A DNA stretch of 64,000 nt from Acholoe squamosa. Lineage: Eukaryota; Annelida; Polychaeta; Phyllodocida; Polynoidae. Position numbers and translations under genes: made by a program. The DNA is taken from NCBI GenBank assembly GCA_949317995.1, contig OX439044.1, forward strand, positions 30,328,733-30,392,732. Reading direction: 5' to 3'. Below, in pieces: positions 1 through 10,437 of the stretch; within the stretch, counting starts at the first letter, position 1; every line of letters starts with the position of its first letter. Below the pieces are notes generated by a model. The model was not told the origin of the DNA. It searched no databases and saw only the letters and a list, made by a program, of their open reading frames with translations.

Positions 1-756
1 GTGATAGTATGTACATTCTGAACTCAATCATCTCACCTCCCCCTCCCATTGAAATGACATCATATTTATGTAAATCCGATGAGTTTTTACGAAGAAATGA
101 CCTAAAAGTGCATGGAGAGTGCCTATAGGGGTCAAGGACTTATACCAACTGCACACAAAGAAAATACTGCATCATCGAAATGAATCATGTCACAGCGTGT
201 TAGACATCAAACCCAGAACCTGGAGGCTACTTCAACATAGTGCTAATTTACCACGGTTTTGAATTAACCTCCAGAAACCCTACGATTGTCAGTGTTGATC
301 CCTAATTTAAAGGGCCCAGGGGGCTTAAATATATGCCCTGTAGTTTGCATAAGGGCCCACCTGGATTTGCAGGTGCAAACAATGGGGCATCACCTTGCAC
401 AACTCACCTGCACACCCTATACATTCATCCCCTCCTCACATCCCTTCACACACACACCTTCATCCGCCCCTACCTTTATTCCAAATCCTCCCCAGGCTAC
501 TGTTTTCAGGTGTTCTAACTAAGCCATACTTTGGCCAACCACTATACCGGAAGCAGGTGTCGCTTTGGCGGGTGAACAGCGGGAATGTACTTCCGGTTTC
601 TAAAGGAGGTTGGTTTGGATTAGGATTGACTTATTCAATGAATAGAAGGACAATACCATGAACTTCGGACAAGGAGGTTTGACACTGACTGACAATGTGA
701 TGTGTCAGTAAACTGACACCAATGCTGACAGTGAGGTCATACATAATAACGCATTT
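1..756. other. no gene seen
   Basis: No frame with coding character is visible. The open frames near 286-661 are low-complexity (Pro/His/Thr-rich) readings of a C- and CA-rich stretch around 400-500. Nothing else can be supported. Confidence 0.6.
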
Positions 757-941
757 GCCTGTAAAAGCGCCGGACCTTTGAACAAGCGCCGGTCTTGAAT
801 AAGCACTTGGGCTACAGGGGTAATGACATTTTAAAAAAAAACATATAATATATTAGGTCTTGAATGAGCGCCTGTCATGAATAAGGGCCGGGGGTATTTG
901 TCTAGTTGAAATTAATGAGCGCCCCGGCCCTTATACAGTCC
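757..941. mobile_element. short TIR element, small copy of the 11.6-12.2 kb family
   Basis: The left end GCCTGTAAAAGCGCCGG and the right end CCGGCCCTTATACAGTC are imperfect inverted repeats. The interior has motifs of the form TTGAATAAGCRCC and a right end GAAATTAATGAGCGCCCC. Both are shared with the larger element at 11617-12210. This copy holds roughly one degenerate unit where the other has seven 69-bp units, so the family differs in internal repeat number. No coding capacity is visible, so it is a non-autonomous, MITE-like element. The exact outer ends and the target duplication are not certain. Confidence 0.6.
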
Positions 942-1149
942 ACAACGGTAGCTGAACTCTACGCATTCTTCAGCTGTTCTTTACTACCATTGATTTACAC
1001 GCTGATGATCATAAGCATATAATAATCATGTAGATATTAGGCACAGCTTGGTGTTATTTAACACTGTGGAACAAAACAAATAATCATATAAAGTGAATTT
1101 ATTTCCAGGGGGTACATATATAATATGGATAAGGAGTGGGAGTACCAAA

Positions 1150-1349
1150 NNNNNNNNNNNNNNNNNNNNNNNNNNNNNNNNNNNNNNNNNNNNNNNNNNN
1201 NNNNNNNNNNNNNNNNNNNNNNNNNNNNNNNNNNNNNNNNNNNNNNNNNNNNNNNNNNNNNNNNNNNNNNNNNNNNNNNNNNNNNNNNNNNNNNNNNNNN
1301 NNNNNNNNNNNNNNNNNNNNNNNNNNNNNNNNNNNNNNNNNNNNNNNNN
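1150..1349. other. assembly gap of 200 N
   Basis: Exactly 200 undetermined bases. A round number of this kind is usually a placeholder for a gap of unknown size. Any reading frame crossing it is meaningless. Confidence 0.99.
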
Positions 1350-1474
1350 CCTAACAACACATTCAATAATCCTTATTAATAATTAAATGCACATATCTAT
1401 ATTCATAAAATACATAATAGTAGCATACCATATAACATACATCGTTGTAATAGGTTTACTGTGTTACGCAATGT

Positions 1475-1987
1475 TTAATTGCGGATACCTACTCTGAATT
1501 TCTTGATATCCCTAGTTCTTTGCTGAGCCGCAGTCAGAGTCATCGAAAGTTGGCTACCCCTGTATAGTGGACTGTTCCTGAACAGTGCACTACGGGGTCT
1601 GTCGACCCTAAGACGTACCCTGTCATTTCCTAGTAGCCTAGGGGGTTGAGTTACATTATCTGCCCTGCATGACAGTTGATACATGATACAGAGCAGGCGC
1701 TCATTACGTCTCTTAAAAACGATTTCTGACAGTCACACACTTCATGCAGTCTGGCCCTACTAATGTCTCTCGGGTCATATATCTATTTTGAGACACATAC
1801 GGAGGCAGTGGTTCTGCAGAGTTTGAAGACTGGCTATTTCATCAACTTGAGAGCCATCCACAACCATGTCCCCGTAATCTAAAATGGGGAGAATCATCTG
1901 TTTATACAGCCATAGGGACAGGTTTTTGTCCATTAACTTCCTCAGGTTCCTTAAGTGTTTGAGTCTTCCTCGTACACTTATAGCCAC
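1475..1987 (-). pseudogene. LINE reverse transcriptase C-terminal remnant
   Basis: Read on the minus strand, about 70 residues contain LYKQMILPILDYGDMVVDG followed by LQTLQNHCLRMCL. This is the pattern of the thumb and post-RT region of non-LTR retrotransposons (CR1/Jockey-like clades). After several stops and at least two frame changes, the frame further downstream reads NSPLYRGSQL...FRVGIRN, which resembles the usual LINE C-terminus (SP.YRG..LWN.LP). The upstream RT catalytic domain and the endonuclease are absent. It is therefore a 5'-truncated, frameshifted dead copy. The clade cannot be fixed by eye. Confidence 0.7.
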
Positions 1988-2550
1988 TTTTTTTTACAGT
2001 GGTCTACAAAGCTAAGGTACTTATCAACCATTCATTACTCCTAGGTAGATCTGCTAGAAGAGTGATAAACTTTACTTAATCTCGAAACAAATAGTTTTTT
2101 CTTTGAAAGGAAGAAACCATGATAATATCCCTCTCCTCTTATAGAAATTGAAGAAACAACAACCCTAATGATACTGCCCCTACACCGTAGAACTATGATT
2201 AATGCAAAGTGTAACTTGATTTTCCGCGGAAACATTTCTCACGGAGCGACATTTTGCATATTACACCGGTATGATGCAGATACGCTTCGACCCTGCCAGT
2301 ACTATGTACTGGTAGGTCAACTGGGAATCAGGTGTGCCTCAACACTGCTTGATAAAGCCCAACTGATCAGGTTGGGAGGAATGCTTGATGCTGGTTGGCC
2401 ATGGTTGAAGCTGGTTGGGAGGAGTGTAGGGGACCAGAAATCCCCATACCTGGTAGATTGACCCTCAGGGGCCAGTTACCTGGTAATCACTGCTCCCCTA
2501 GTGTGATCATACTGATCCAGGTGTAGTTGGAAGGTGGAAATATCAGGCAA
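1988..2550. other. no gene seen
   Basis: Short open frames here have no recognisable domain. Nothing structured was found up to the tRNA-like segment at 2551. Confidence 0.5.
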
Positions 2551-2621
2551 GGGATCGTGGTGTAATGGTTTGCATGCTGGAATGTCATGCCAGAGATCCG
2601 GGTTCGAATCCCGGTGATCCT
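2551..2621 (+). tRNA. tRNA-like gene or SINE head (Gln-like body, GTC anticodon loop)
   Basis: A cloverleaf can be drawn: acceptor GGGATCG with TGATCCT (two G-T pairs), D-arm GTGTAATGGTTTGCAT, anticodon stem CTGGA/GCCAG with one mismatch, loop ATGTCAT, and a perfect T-arm CCGGG-TTCGAAT-CCCGG. The A box (TGGTGTAATGG) and B box (GGTTCGAATCC) fit the Pol III consensus, and a TTTT terminator follows at about 2627. The body resembles eukaryotic tRNA-Gln, but the anticodon position reads GTC (Asp) and a stem pair is broken. It is more likely a tRNA pseudogene or SINE head than a working tRNA. Confidence 0.55.
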
Positions 2622-2988
2622 AGTTATTTTCACCGTCCACTACAGCGGTATCAACCACATATAGTCGCGAGATCCCAGTACGGTATCAATGAGCTATCAT
2701 CATCATGGGTCACACGACATGGCATGATGTCATCACCATGCTGCAAGAATATAAGTGTTTGCAGCAGTAAACATAAATATTATCAGCTCATCAGATGAAA
2801 TATGCTTATCTAAACATATCAGACTATTCAATTTTCAAATAGCAGAATGGAATTACTTAATAAGCAATCTGTGAATACGACGTTCAGTCAATGATGCAAT
2901 CACCATCTTCATATAGACTATAGGCGATACAATTACCAGCCTGATACTTATACATAGTTAATGATGCCTCACCATAGCCTCTCTCACC
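2622..2988. other. no gene seen
   Basis: Low-complexity flank after the tRNA-like segment. It could be the body of a tRNA-derived SINE, but no second copy is recognisable in the window to prove it. Confidence 0.45.
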
Positions 2989-3251
2989 TCAAAGCCAACC
3001 TAGCTGCAGCATTCTCCTGATGCTCTGTTCAATCACCTTGCATACGGTACCAAACTGCACATGAGTCAGCGGGTGCAAGCCATCCAACAGCATATGGTAT
3101 CTGTGACTATAGCTACGGCCCGGATGGTATCGCATAGTTACCCTCTCCAGGCAGGGGGTAGTAACATGACGTTTCAGGTTGAGAGCCTTGATGCGCTGAT
3201 TTACTGACACAATGCTTGCCTCATACAGGTGTTGTTGCAGGTGCACCATAC
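2989..3251 (-). pseudogene. SGNH hydrolase-like frame, C-terminal part
   Basis: The minus-strand open frame of 86 residues ends with LLDGLHPLTHVQFG, which matches the catalytic Asp-x-x-His block V of SGNH/GDSL hydrolases (D and H in DGLH). It stops with TGA at 2989-2991. It is separated from the N-terminal part (3487-3955) by the 235-bp inverted-repeat element at 3252-3486. The two parts are in the same frame if that element is removed exactly. SGNH domains occur both in host esterases and in some retrotransposons (CR1, Ngaro), and no RT lies beside this one. Host gene or transposon origin cannot be decided. Confidence 0.65.
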
Positions 3252-3486
3252 CTGTGGGGTGTTTCAGAAGCCGTTAAATATCTGTTTCTAAAACTGTAAG
3301 ATTCTAAACTTACAACTCCAACCATTATCATCTCTCGCCAGTCATATAGTTATAGACACAGTAAGATAATTGTAATGCTTTAGAAACACATGCAGTTATA
3401 AGCCTACAATCACTATTAAAACTGCTATCATATCTCCTTATGATGTACCAGTTGTAAACATTACCTGCTTCTGAAACACCCCACAG
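3252..3486. mobile_element. 235-bp MITE with perfect 20-bp TIRs, inside SGNH frame
   Basis: The ends are CTGTGGGGTGTTTCAGAAGC and its exact reverse complement. The interior is AT-rich and non-coding. The flanks share only AC/AC, so a target duplication is at best 2 bp. In the direction of the interrupted gene the right end forms CCCCACAG, which resembles a splice acceptor, but GT-AG removal using the visible GT sites does not keep the frame. The terminal GGGGTGTTTCAGAA core resembles the ends of the element at 44909-45532, so they may be distant relatives. Confidence 0.75.
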
Positions 3487-3955
3487 ACAGCCCATTTTGA
3501 GCCGCCATGTCAATGCCATACAGGCTACTTATCAGAATTTTCACGCCTGGTTGAATACGTGCTGCAGTTTCCACAAGCGCTTCAATTTTTTCCATAAGCA
3601 CCAGTGTAGCATATTTCAAATTAATGTGGCGCAGTCTTACGTTGCCAGTACGTGGGTTCTTCTTAGTAATGTCATTGGTGCCACAGACAACAATTATAAC
3701 ATCGACCGCCATGTTAGACTTAAGCCGCCTAATCAACGCTTCCCTAATGTCGTCAATGCGTGCACCCGGTAAGCACAGAACCTGCGCCAGGTTAGGAATC
3801 CTGTGCACAAGTGCTTGAAATAAATATCGAGTTCTTGAATCACCGCATACAGAGTTACCGCCCCTTATTACACGACTTCTGTGATTTTGGGTCCTTTTTC
3901 TGGATATTCCCATGCACATACCTGTCGATATTGCACACCATGATGCATGCATCAT
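3487..3955 (-). pseudogene. SGNH hydrolase-like frame, N-terminal and central part
   Basis: On the minus strand this frame carries the SGNH blocks in order: VCGDSRTRYL (nucleophile Ser in GDS), LPGARIDDIREAL (block II Gly), and VIIVVCGTNDITKKN (block III, GTND Asn). A segment ending ILISSLYGIDMAAQNGL follows, then the inserted element. Together with 2989-3251, all four SGNH blocks are present, which suggests recent activity. The first roughly 25 residues overlap the 143-bp duplicated repeat at 3880-4150 and are probably not native, so the true N-terminus is missing or unclear. No promoter or upstream exon was recognised. Confidence 0.65.
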
Positions 3956-4150
3956 GACTTTTGTAAGGCGTGCGGTTATCCATGTAAGGAGGCATGTTAT
4001 CCATGGTTATACCACGATTTCTGGGTTACACAGTGCTTTTTCGTGGCTATTCCTATCCACATATCTGTCGATATTGCACACCCTGTAGGCTGTAACATCA
4101 ATTTTGTAAGGTGTGCTGTTATCCATGTAAGGCATGCTGTTATCCATGTA
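3880..4150. repeat. 143-bp tandem duplication
   Basis: CTGTCGATATTGCACACC occurs at 3922 and 4065, and TTGTAAGG occurs at 3961 and 4104, so two diverged copies lie at a 143-bp offset. The segment GTAAGGYGTGCTGTTATCC is further repeated at about 20-bp spacing at the right edge. Confidence 0.7.
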
Positions 4151-4189
4151 AGGCGTGCTGTTACCCAGGATAACAGCACGCCTTACATG
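4145..4189. repeat. perfect 19-bp hairpin
   Basis: CATGTAAGGCGTGCTGTTA at 4145-4163 is matched by its exact reverse complement at 4171-4189 with a 7-base loop. It grows out of the neighbouring 20-bp tandem motif, so it probably arose by inversion of one unit. Confidence 0.85.
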
Positions 4190-4226
4190 TCCTTACATGT
4201 CACATGTTAAAACCCATGATAGTCTA

Positions 4227-4298
4227 GACCAGGGCAGGGCTCGAACCTGCAGCCTAAGATTCCTAGTCTAACCCCCTATGCATTGCGCCACAGGGACT
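4227..4298 (-). tRNA. tRNA-like segment (Arg-like body, AGG anticodon loop)
   Basis: The reverse complement begins GTCCCTGTGGCGCAATG (Arg-tRNA-like A-box region) and has a B box GGTTCGAGCCC in a T-arm GCAGG/CCTGC. The anticodon loop reads CTAGGAA with one mismatched stem pair, and the acceptor stem pairs poorly. A diverged second copy lies at 5179-5250. It is best seen as the Pol III promoter head of a SINE, not a working tRNA. Confidence 0.55.
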
Positions 4299-4339
4299 GA
4301 CGAGATACGCTTGGTTCGAACCACGTCTTGCTACGATAC

Positions 4340-4870
4340 AAAGCCGTGTGCACTCTCGCTGTCCGCTGCCGGGCGAGGAGGTGTATTATACACAAACATA
4401 ACAGCGAGACGCATTGAAATCTTTCGCCGTGTGCCGCTGCCAATCCGAGCCGAGAAGGTGTATTCAGTACACAAACATAAAAGCGAGACGCATCTTTTTT
4501 CGCCGTGTGCACTGTCGCTGTCCGCTGCCGGGTGCAGAAGGAGGAAACATGGTGGTCTAGTGGTTAGCGCTTTGCGCTCAGCCGTGACATGTCCGTGGAT
4601 CGAACCCCGGTCCGGGCGCATCTTTTTTCGCCGTGTGCGCTGTCGCTGTCCGCTGCCGGGCGAGGAGGTGTATTCAGTACACAAACATAACAGCGAGACG
4701 CATTGAAATCTTTCGCCGTGTGCCGTTGCCAATCCGAGCCGAGAAGGTGTATTCAGTACACAAACATAACAGGGAGACGCATTGAAATCTTTAGCCGTGT
4801 GCCGCTGCCTGTCCGAGCCGAGACGGCTGCTGTCGCTGTCCGCTGCCGGGGAAGGAGGTGTATGTACCTG
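4340..4870. repeat. 82-bp minisatellite
   Basis: Units begin CGCCGTGTGC near 4343, 4426, 4501, 4629, 4710 and 4792. They continue with TCGCTGTCCGCTGCCGGG or CCAATCCGAGCCGAG, then GTGTATTCAGTACACAAAC and GCGAGACGCAT. Most spacings are about 82 bp, and two subtypes alternate. One unit (from 4501) is interrupted by the tRNA-like segment at 4546-4619. Long open frames on both strands here are by-products of the repeat. Confidence 0.85.
4546..4619 (+). tRNA. tRNA-like segment, SINE head
   Basis: The A box TGGTCTAGTGG (4553-4563) and B box GGATCGAACCCC (from 4597) fit the Pol III internal promoter consensus, but the stems are poor. A sister copy with the same A box and the same TTGCGCTCAGC core lies at 5411-5485. 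It sits inside a minisatellite unit and points away from the tRNA-like segment at 4227-4298. Confidence 0.55.
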
Positions 4871-4985
4871 TATACACACACTATGGCTGGCTTCGATCGA
4901 GTCCCGGGGAGGGGGAATAATTTTTGTTTTCAAATTGAATTCATTGGTATAATATTGATTATTTATTGGTTTCGTGGTATAAAAT

Positions 4986-5106
4986 AAGTAGTCAATGGAT
5001 AATTCATGACTTGTGTGTGTTAGCAAAGGCTAATGACACTCGGCCTACGGCCTCGTGTCATTATCCTTCACTAACACACACGCGTCATGAGTTATCCATT
5101 GATTAC
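4986..5106. repeat. foldback hairpin with GTCAATGGATAATTCATGAC ends
   Basis: The left arm (AGTCAATGGATAATTCATGA, then GTGTGTGTTAGCAAAGG, then AATGACACTCGG) is matched by a right arm running back through CCTCGTGTCATT to TCATGAGTTATCCATTGAT. The arms are over 50 bp with a short GC-rich centre. A shorter form of the same palindrome lies at about 5622-5670. Upstream of each copy is a shared body (GTCCCGGGGAGGGGGAA), so the palindrome appears to be the 3' tail of a repeat unit whose head is the tRNA-like segment. Confidence 0.8.
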
Positions 5107-5178
5107 TTGTTCAATAACATGCCTCCTTACATGTCATAAATGTCATATGTTTCATGTTAAAACCTACAAAATTGTAAT

Positions 5179-5250
5179 GGCCAGGGTAGGGTTAAACCTG
5201 CAGTCTCCTGATCCCAAATCCAACTCCCTATGCAGTGCACCACAGGGACT
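5179..5250 (-). tRNA. tRNA-like segment, second copy
   Basis: The reverse complement starts AGTCCCTGTGGTGCACTGCA and aligns along its length with the copy at 4227-4298. The B box is decayed (GGTTTAACCC). It is a SINE head relic. Confidence 0.45.
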
Positions 5251-5410
5251 GACAAGAAATGCTTGGTTAGGACCAAGTGTCTATAAGTCATTGATATGGT
5301 TGTGACCTCCCACAACAACTCTCACATGCGCAAGGTTAGAATAACATTATAATTATAGAGGACTGCTGGACGCATTCAAACCAAGCCAAGCTGGGCGCCA
5401 AGGTGTGTGT

Positions 5411-5485
5411 ACCCCGTTGGTCTAGTGGTTAGGGCATTGCGCTCAGCTTCTAGAAGTAGGCGGAATGAGTCCCGGTCCGGGCGTA
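5411..5485 (+). tRNA. tRNA-like segment, second copy of the 4546 type
   Basis: The A box TTGGTCTAGTGGTTAG is intact. The B-box region is decayed (GAATGAGTCCCGG). It is followed by the shared body with GTCCCGGGGAGGGGGAA and the shortened palindrome, as in the first unit. Confidence 0.45.
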
Positions 5486-5680
5486 CATTTTTTTTTCACA
5501 GTATGTAAACACACTATGGCAGGCTTCAAGTCCCGGGGAGGGGGAACGGTTTTTGTTTTCAACTTGAATTTATTGATATTCTATTGATTATCTATTGATA
5601 TCGTGTAAAAGAATATGTAGTCAATGGATAATTCATGACTTTGTGTGTTTGCAAAGGATAATTATCCATTGTTTACTTGT

Positions 5681-6450
5681 TCACTATTTTTTGAGGTGCA
5701 CACAGTTACCGCCCCCTTAATTCCCATCTCACCACCTCCGCTTCTGGAGCCCATTAATTTTGTCAGGAGGCCATTTCTTAACACACTACGACTGCTGTCC
5801 TTTAAATCATCGCGAGAACCTAATAATTTGTCCTTAACAGCACCATGAACTAGTAGTCCCTAATGTCTGCACCAGTACGACTGCCCTACTAAATATTATG
5901 TAATTACTGCATAGCTGCTAATCATAGTGAGCAGTCATAGGGCAGTTTCTGCGATAGCCTGGCTTATTCTTGGCATTTTTAAATCATAGTGGCTATGTGC
6001 AGTCATAGTACATTGAGAAATGGCCTCCAGGCCCACCACCGGGCTCGATAGTCCTACTGGTAAATTATTTCAGGATATTTCTTTAAATGGACTATTTCTG
6101 TTGAAAATATTATCTTACCTTTGAGATATACCTTCATGTGCATGTAGTAGCCTATGTTAATCTGGAGATCAATCAAATTCATTATTTTTCCTCATGAAAA
6201 CATAGCTCAGTGAAAGTATGGAGGGTGTGTGATTGTTTCTCAAAATAAATTTTTTTTTTTTGCTTTATTTCAGTCAGAATAATCCTTTAGCAGCCAAGGC
6301 GCGTCGCATGCCATATGTCTACTGTATTGGTGACATATAAGCTTTAATTTTATACCAAACATGCCTATATTTGTATCGTTTTTCAACCTTTTCTTCAGCT
6401 GCATGTATCAACAAATTTGGAAATTTTGGATTTTTTTTTTGGAAAATGTA

Positions 6451-6453
<3 letters not shown>
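5681..6453. other. no gene seen
   Basis: AT-rich unique-looking sequence with scattered homopolymer runs. No supportable frame, RNA or repeat was found. Confidence 0.5.
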
Positions 6454-7923
<1,470 letters not shown>

Positions 7924-8094
7924 ATGATCAAACTTTATGCAGCAGTCCAAAAATGCTGTACCAAGCCCAGTCTATCACCCGGCCAAAAGGTGGCGCGGAA
8001 GTACCGGAGGGACTACTTGCGGAAGATAAGGCGACAGGAGTACAGGCGCCTACGCAAAATAGTCCCAACTATAGCTGACAAGAAAGTGGACAAG
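7924..8094 (+). CDS. bHLH transcription factor-like protein, exon with basic region and helix 1
   Basis: This exon encodes 57 residues from ATG 7924. The end of the segment (KIRRQEYRRLRKIVPTIADK) is a basic region plus helix 1 of a bHLH domain, and helix 2 is in the next exon. The AAG|GTTTGT donor at 8095 leaves phase 0. The three exons together give 137 residues, a small nuclear dimerising protein made almost only of the bHLH and a polar Pro-rich tail. When aligned on the LR..VP helix 1 motif, the basic region is Arg/Lys-rich but lacks the glutamate that normally contacts the CA of E-boxes, so DNA binding may be atypical. The ATG directly follows a TTTTGCAG acceptor, so it may be an internal Met and the protein could be longer. 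No specific bHLH family is claimed. Confidence 0.85.
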
Positions 8095-8411
8095 GTTTGT
8101 AATGCCAGATACCTTTTCTATATTAACATAGCTAGTAGCACCGTCCACCGTTATGAATATCATTTTCATGAATGGTATATAATTCGGGTATATATTTTAG
8201 TTAATGTAAATTATATTATTAACATTAGACAATAGGTTTGGTGTTCAGAGAAAAAAAAACAGAAAATATTATTAGATTCCGACATTTCAGATACAGCATG
8301 CCATTGTCATGCTCTCTATGAGGGTAGACTAGATGATGCTTCAGTTTGACCAATGGGCGTACGACATAATTCTATAGATCTCTAATAATGTTCATGGCGT
8401 TGTCTTGGCAG

Positions 8412-8487
8412 GTGACAGTAATAGAAGAAGCCATTCGCTACATAGACCACCTCCACGAAGCCCTAGCTCAAAGATTAATCCGCATGG
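8412..8487 (+). CDS. bHLH protein, exon with helix 2
   Basis: Acceptor CTTGGCAG at 8404-8411 and donor GG|GTAAGT at 8488 define a 76-base exon. It begins in phase 0 and ends in phase 1. It reads VTVIEEAIRYIDHLHEAL, a textbook bHLH helix 2 (hydrophobic heptad V/I/A/I/L), then AQRLIRM. The intron before it is only 317 bp. The strong donor and the perfect join to helix 1 make this a real exon. Confidence 0.88.
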
Positions 8488-8820
8488 GTAAGTGCACCAT
8501 CCAAAATAGCCTCACATTAGGCCCTATATATATACTAGTAGATATCTACCAATACATTAAGCTAATAGATGATGCATATCGAGGCCCTAGGGGAGTCTAT
8601 GCTGGATATACCCGAGCCGCGGAGCGGCGAGGCTATATCCAGCATAGACTCCCTGTGGGCCTCGATATGCATCACCTAATAGGTTTATACCACCATTTCC
8701 TCCATTTTGTATCAATTTCTTACCTGATATCCAAAGAATATAGCCAGGCGAAGACATTTTGTAAGTGCAAGCAATACGGCCCGTGGCCGCTCTGCGCGAA
8801 GCCATTTTTTTTGTTCCTTG

Positions 8821-9262
8821 CCGGGAGAGGTACCGCTGTGTGTACACTCACTTTTCGTATGGAATCCAACCATGACATGTTATAATATCAAAGTCCCAAG
8901 AAGTATTCGATCCATAGACAAGGAATGCGTGCTAATTTTCTGAATTTTCTTCGATATAAATAAGACTCCATTGATTTTCCAAAATGGTCCGAAATTTTCG
9001 GCGTCTTCCTCGTACGACGAGCAGTTGACCTATATCTACATCCGGGCCACTGACACACTTTCGCCGGACAAGGAGGCGGGTGGCTGCGACTCGCGTACGT
9101 TGGGAAAATCAATGGATTCTTATTTATATGGAAGAAAATGGAGAAAATTAGCACGCATTCCTCGTCTATGGATCGAATACTTCTTGGGACTTTGATATTA
9201 TAACATGTCATGGTTGGATTCCATACGAAAAGTGAGTGTGAAAATGCGATACCTCTCCGGTC
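8821..9262. repeat. large inverted repeat, about 165-bp arms
   Basis: The left arm runs from CCGGGAGAGGTA through ACTCACTTTTCGTATGGA, ACATGTTATAATATCAAAG and AGTATTCGATCCATAGAC to CATTGATTTTCC. The right arm (about 9097-9262) repeats all of these as reverse complement. The central spacer of roughly 110 bp is GC-richer. The arms differ at scattered positions, so the inversion is not recent. Confidence 0.85.
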
Positions 9263-9301
9263 AAGGTCTTATTTATTTTCGCTTTGGATTTCATCACCGT
9301 T

Positions 9302-9370
9302 CAGTGTGGCGCTATGGCTAAGGCCTTCGCCTACCTCCACTGCGGCCAGGGTTCAATTCTCCTATGAGTT
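9302..9370 (+). tRNA. tRNA-like segment in the composite element
   Basis: GTGGCGCTATGGCTAAGG (A-box-like) and AGGGTTCAATTCTCC (B-box-like) are spaced as in tRNA genes, and the core CTGCGGCCAGGGTTC is shared with 20331-20400. The stems are degenerate, so no amino acid identity is claimed. It is probably the Pol III head of a SINE fused to the foldback body. Confidence 0.45.
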
Positions 9371-9420
9371 TGGACGATTTTTCACAATGCAAAATGGCTA
9401 GATTGACTTTGTATAGCTGC

Positions 9421-10437
9421 CATAATTTCCCAAAATATTCTAAGTCCAACTTGACCCCAAAAAAGTATATACCAAAAATTCAAAAAATGCACATGTGTGG
9501 TATATGCAGAATAATGCATGGCTAAACTGCATATAAACCCACCGGAAGTCCCGAAATCATGGTATAAACAAAAGCAATCGTTTGGTTTACACCTACGCTA
9601 TTTCTTGTGAGTGGGCAGTCTCGTCCGGTCGGGATTCTAGGGAATACCGTCTCTCATGTTTGGAGATTGTGGGTCCCCATTTACTGGGGAATAATTATCA
9701 CTACGCATGGCACCCACCTATATTTTACCACTACAGCAACCAGCGGCCAGAACTACTTTTACCTATAAACACTGGTTACCAGAGACGACTCACAAGCTGG
9801 GGCCAGATTGGTGAGTGGGCTGCGACTATGGAGATTCTGATTGTTCACCTTTGAGAGCCACCTAATTCATGTCTCCAGTTACACGTTCCATCGTCGCCAT
9901 AATTCATCCCCCGGGGTTCACCAATGCAATGCAGTATTCACCATCCCTCCATTAGTGCATCGTGATGGCTCTCTTTGAGTGTCAGCCCTGTATGGGGGTT
10001 TGAGGGATGCACGAATGTATGCCATGTGAGTTACTCACTAGGGCTGCATTCATTATGGATAAGGATCAAGGGGACATATTATCTTTAACCTCCCTGACCG
10101 GTTTACCACCTATATAGCTCACTCTCCCATTACTGAGCTATACACATCTTGGTGTGTGTCAACTGTACTGTCACTTACTGTCACTTAAACACAGTATCTT
10201 ATGTACCTAACCCCACCCTCGATTGGTAACACAACGAACCTGCAGCTACTGAGTACAGCTACTGAGGCAATTCGCCAAATGTGCATTGCCTCGTGGACAG
10301 GACAAAGTAGCCCTACTGCTCTCCCCGTCCCATAAATCTCCTCTCCTTCATTGCCTGCCGCTCCTACTCCTTTCCTAACCCTTTGTGGGCTGCATTAAAA
10401 TGTGTAACTGCATTATGACAATGCGCCGTCATTGATT
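9421..10437. other. no gene; relic of the TTAACCC family
   Basis: The part from about 9917 to 10075 carries CACCAATGCAATGCAGT and GTGAGTTACTCACTAGGGCTGCAT. This matches the internal motif of the TTAACCCTTT elements at 22.1 and 44.0 kb, so it is probably a degraded copy without clear ends. Otherwise nothing was recognised. Confidence 0.4.

Larger units (their letters stand above)
8557..9420. mobile_element. composite foldback element with tRNA-like segment, copy 1
   Basis: Diverged but collinear with 19668-20455. Both begin with a palindrome after TTAAGCTA. Both continue with CATTTTGTATYAATTTCTTACC and GAAGACATTTT, then GATTCTTATTTAT and AGAAAATGGAGAAA, and end with a tRNA-like segment and TTGACTTTGTATA. 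Two hairpins lie within this copy: 8562-8682 (arms of about 49 bp around CCCGAGCCGCGG) and 8821-9262. No protein is encoded. It lies in intron 2 of the bHLH gene. Confidence 0.65.

Noticed and set aside
1058-1386. Open frames across the N run
   Set aside because: Undetermined bases cannot stop a frame.
3252-3486. Reading the SGNH insertion as a normal GT-AG intron
   Set aside because: The available GT donors (GTCTGTGG, GTGGGG, GTAATG) joined to the CCCCACAG acceptor all break the frame. Only exact removal of the TIR-bounded element keeps it.
4331-5026. 231-codon minus-strand open frame and the opposite 142-codon frame
   Set aside because: Both run through the 82-bp minisatellite and tRNA-like segments on opposite strands. 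There is no domain and the composition follows the repeat.
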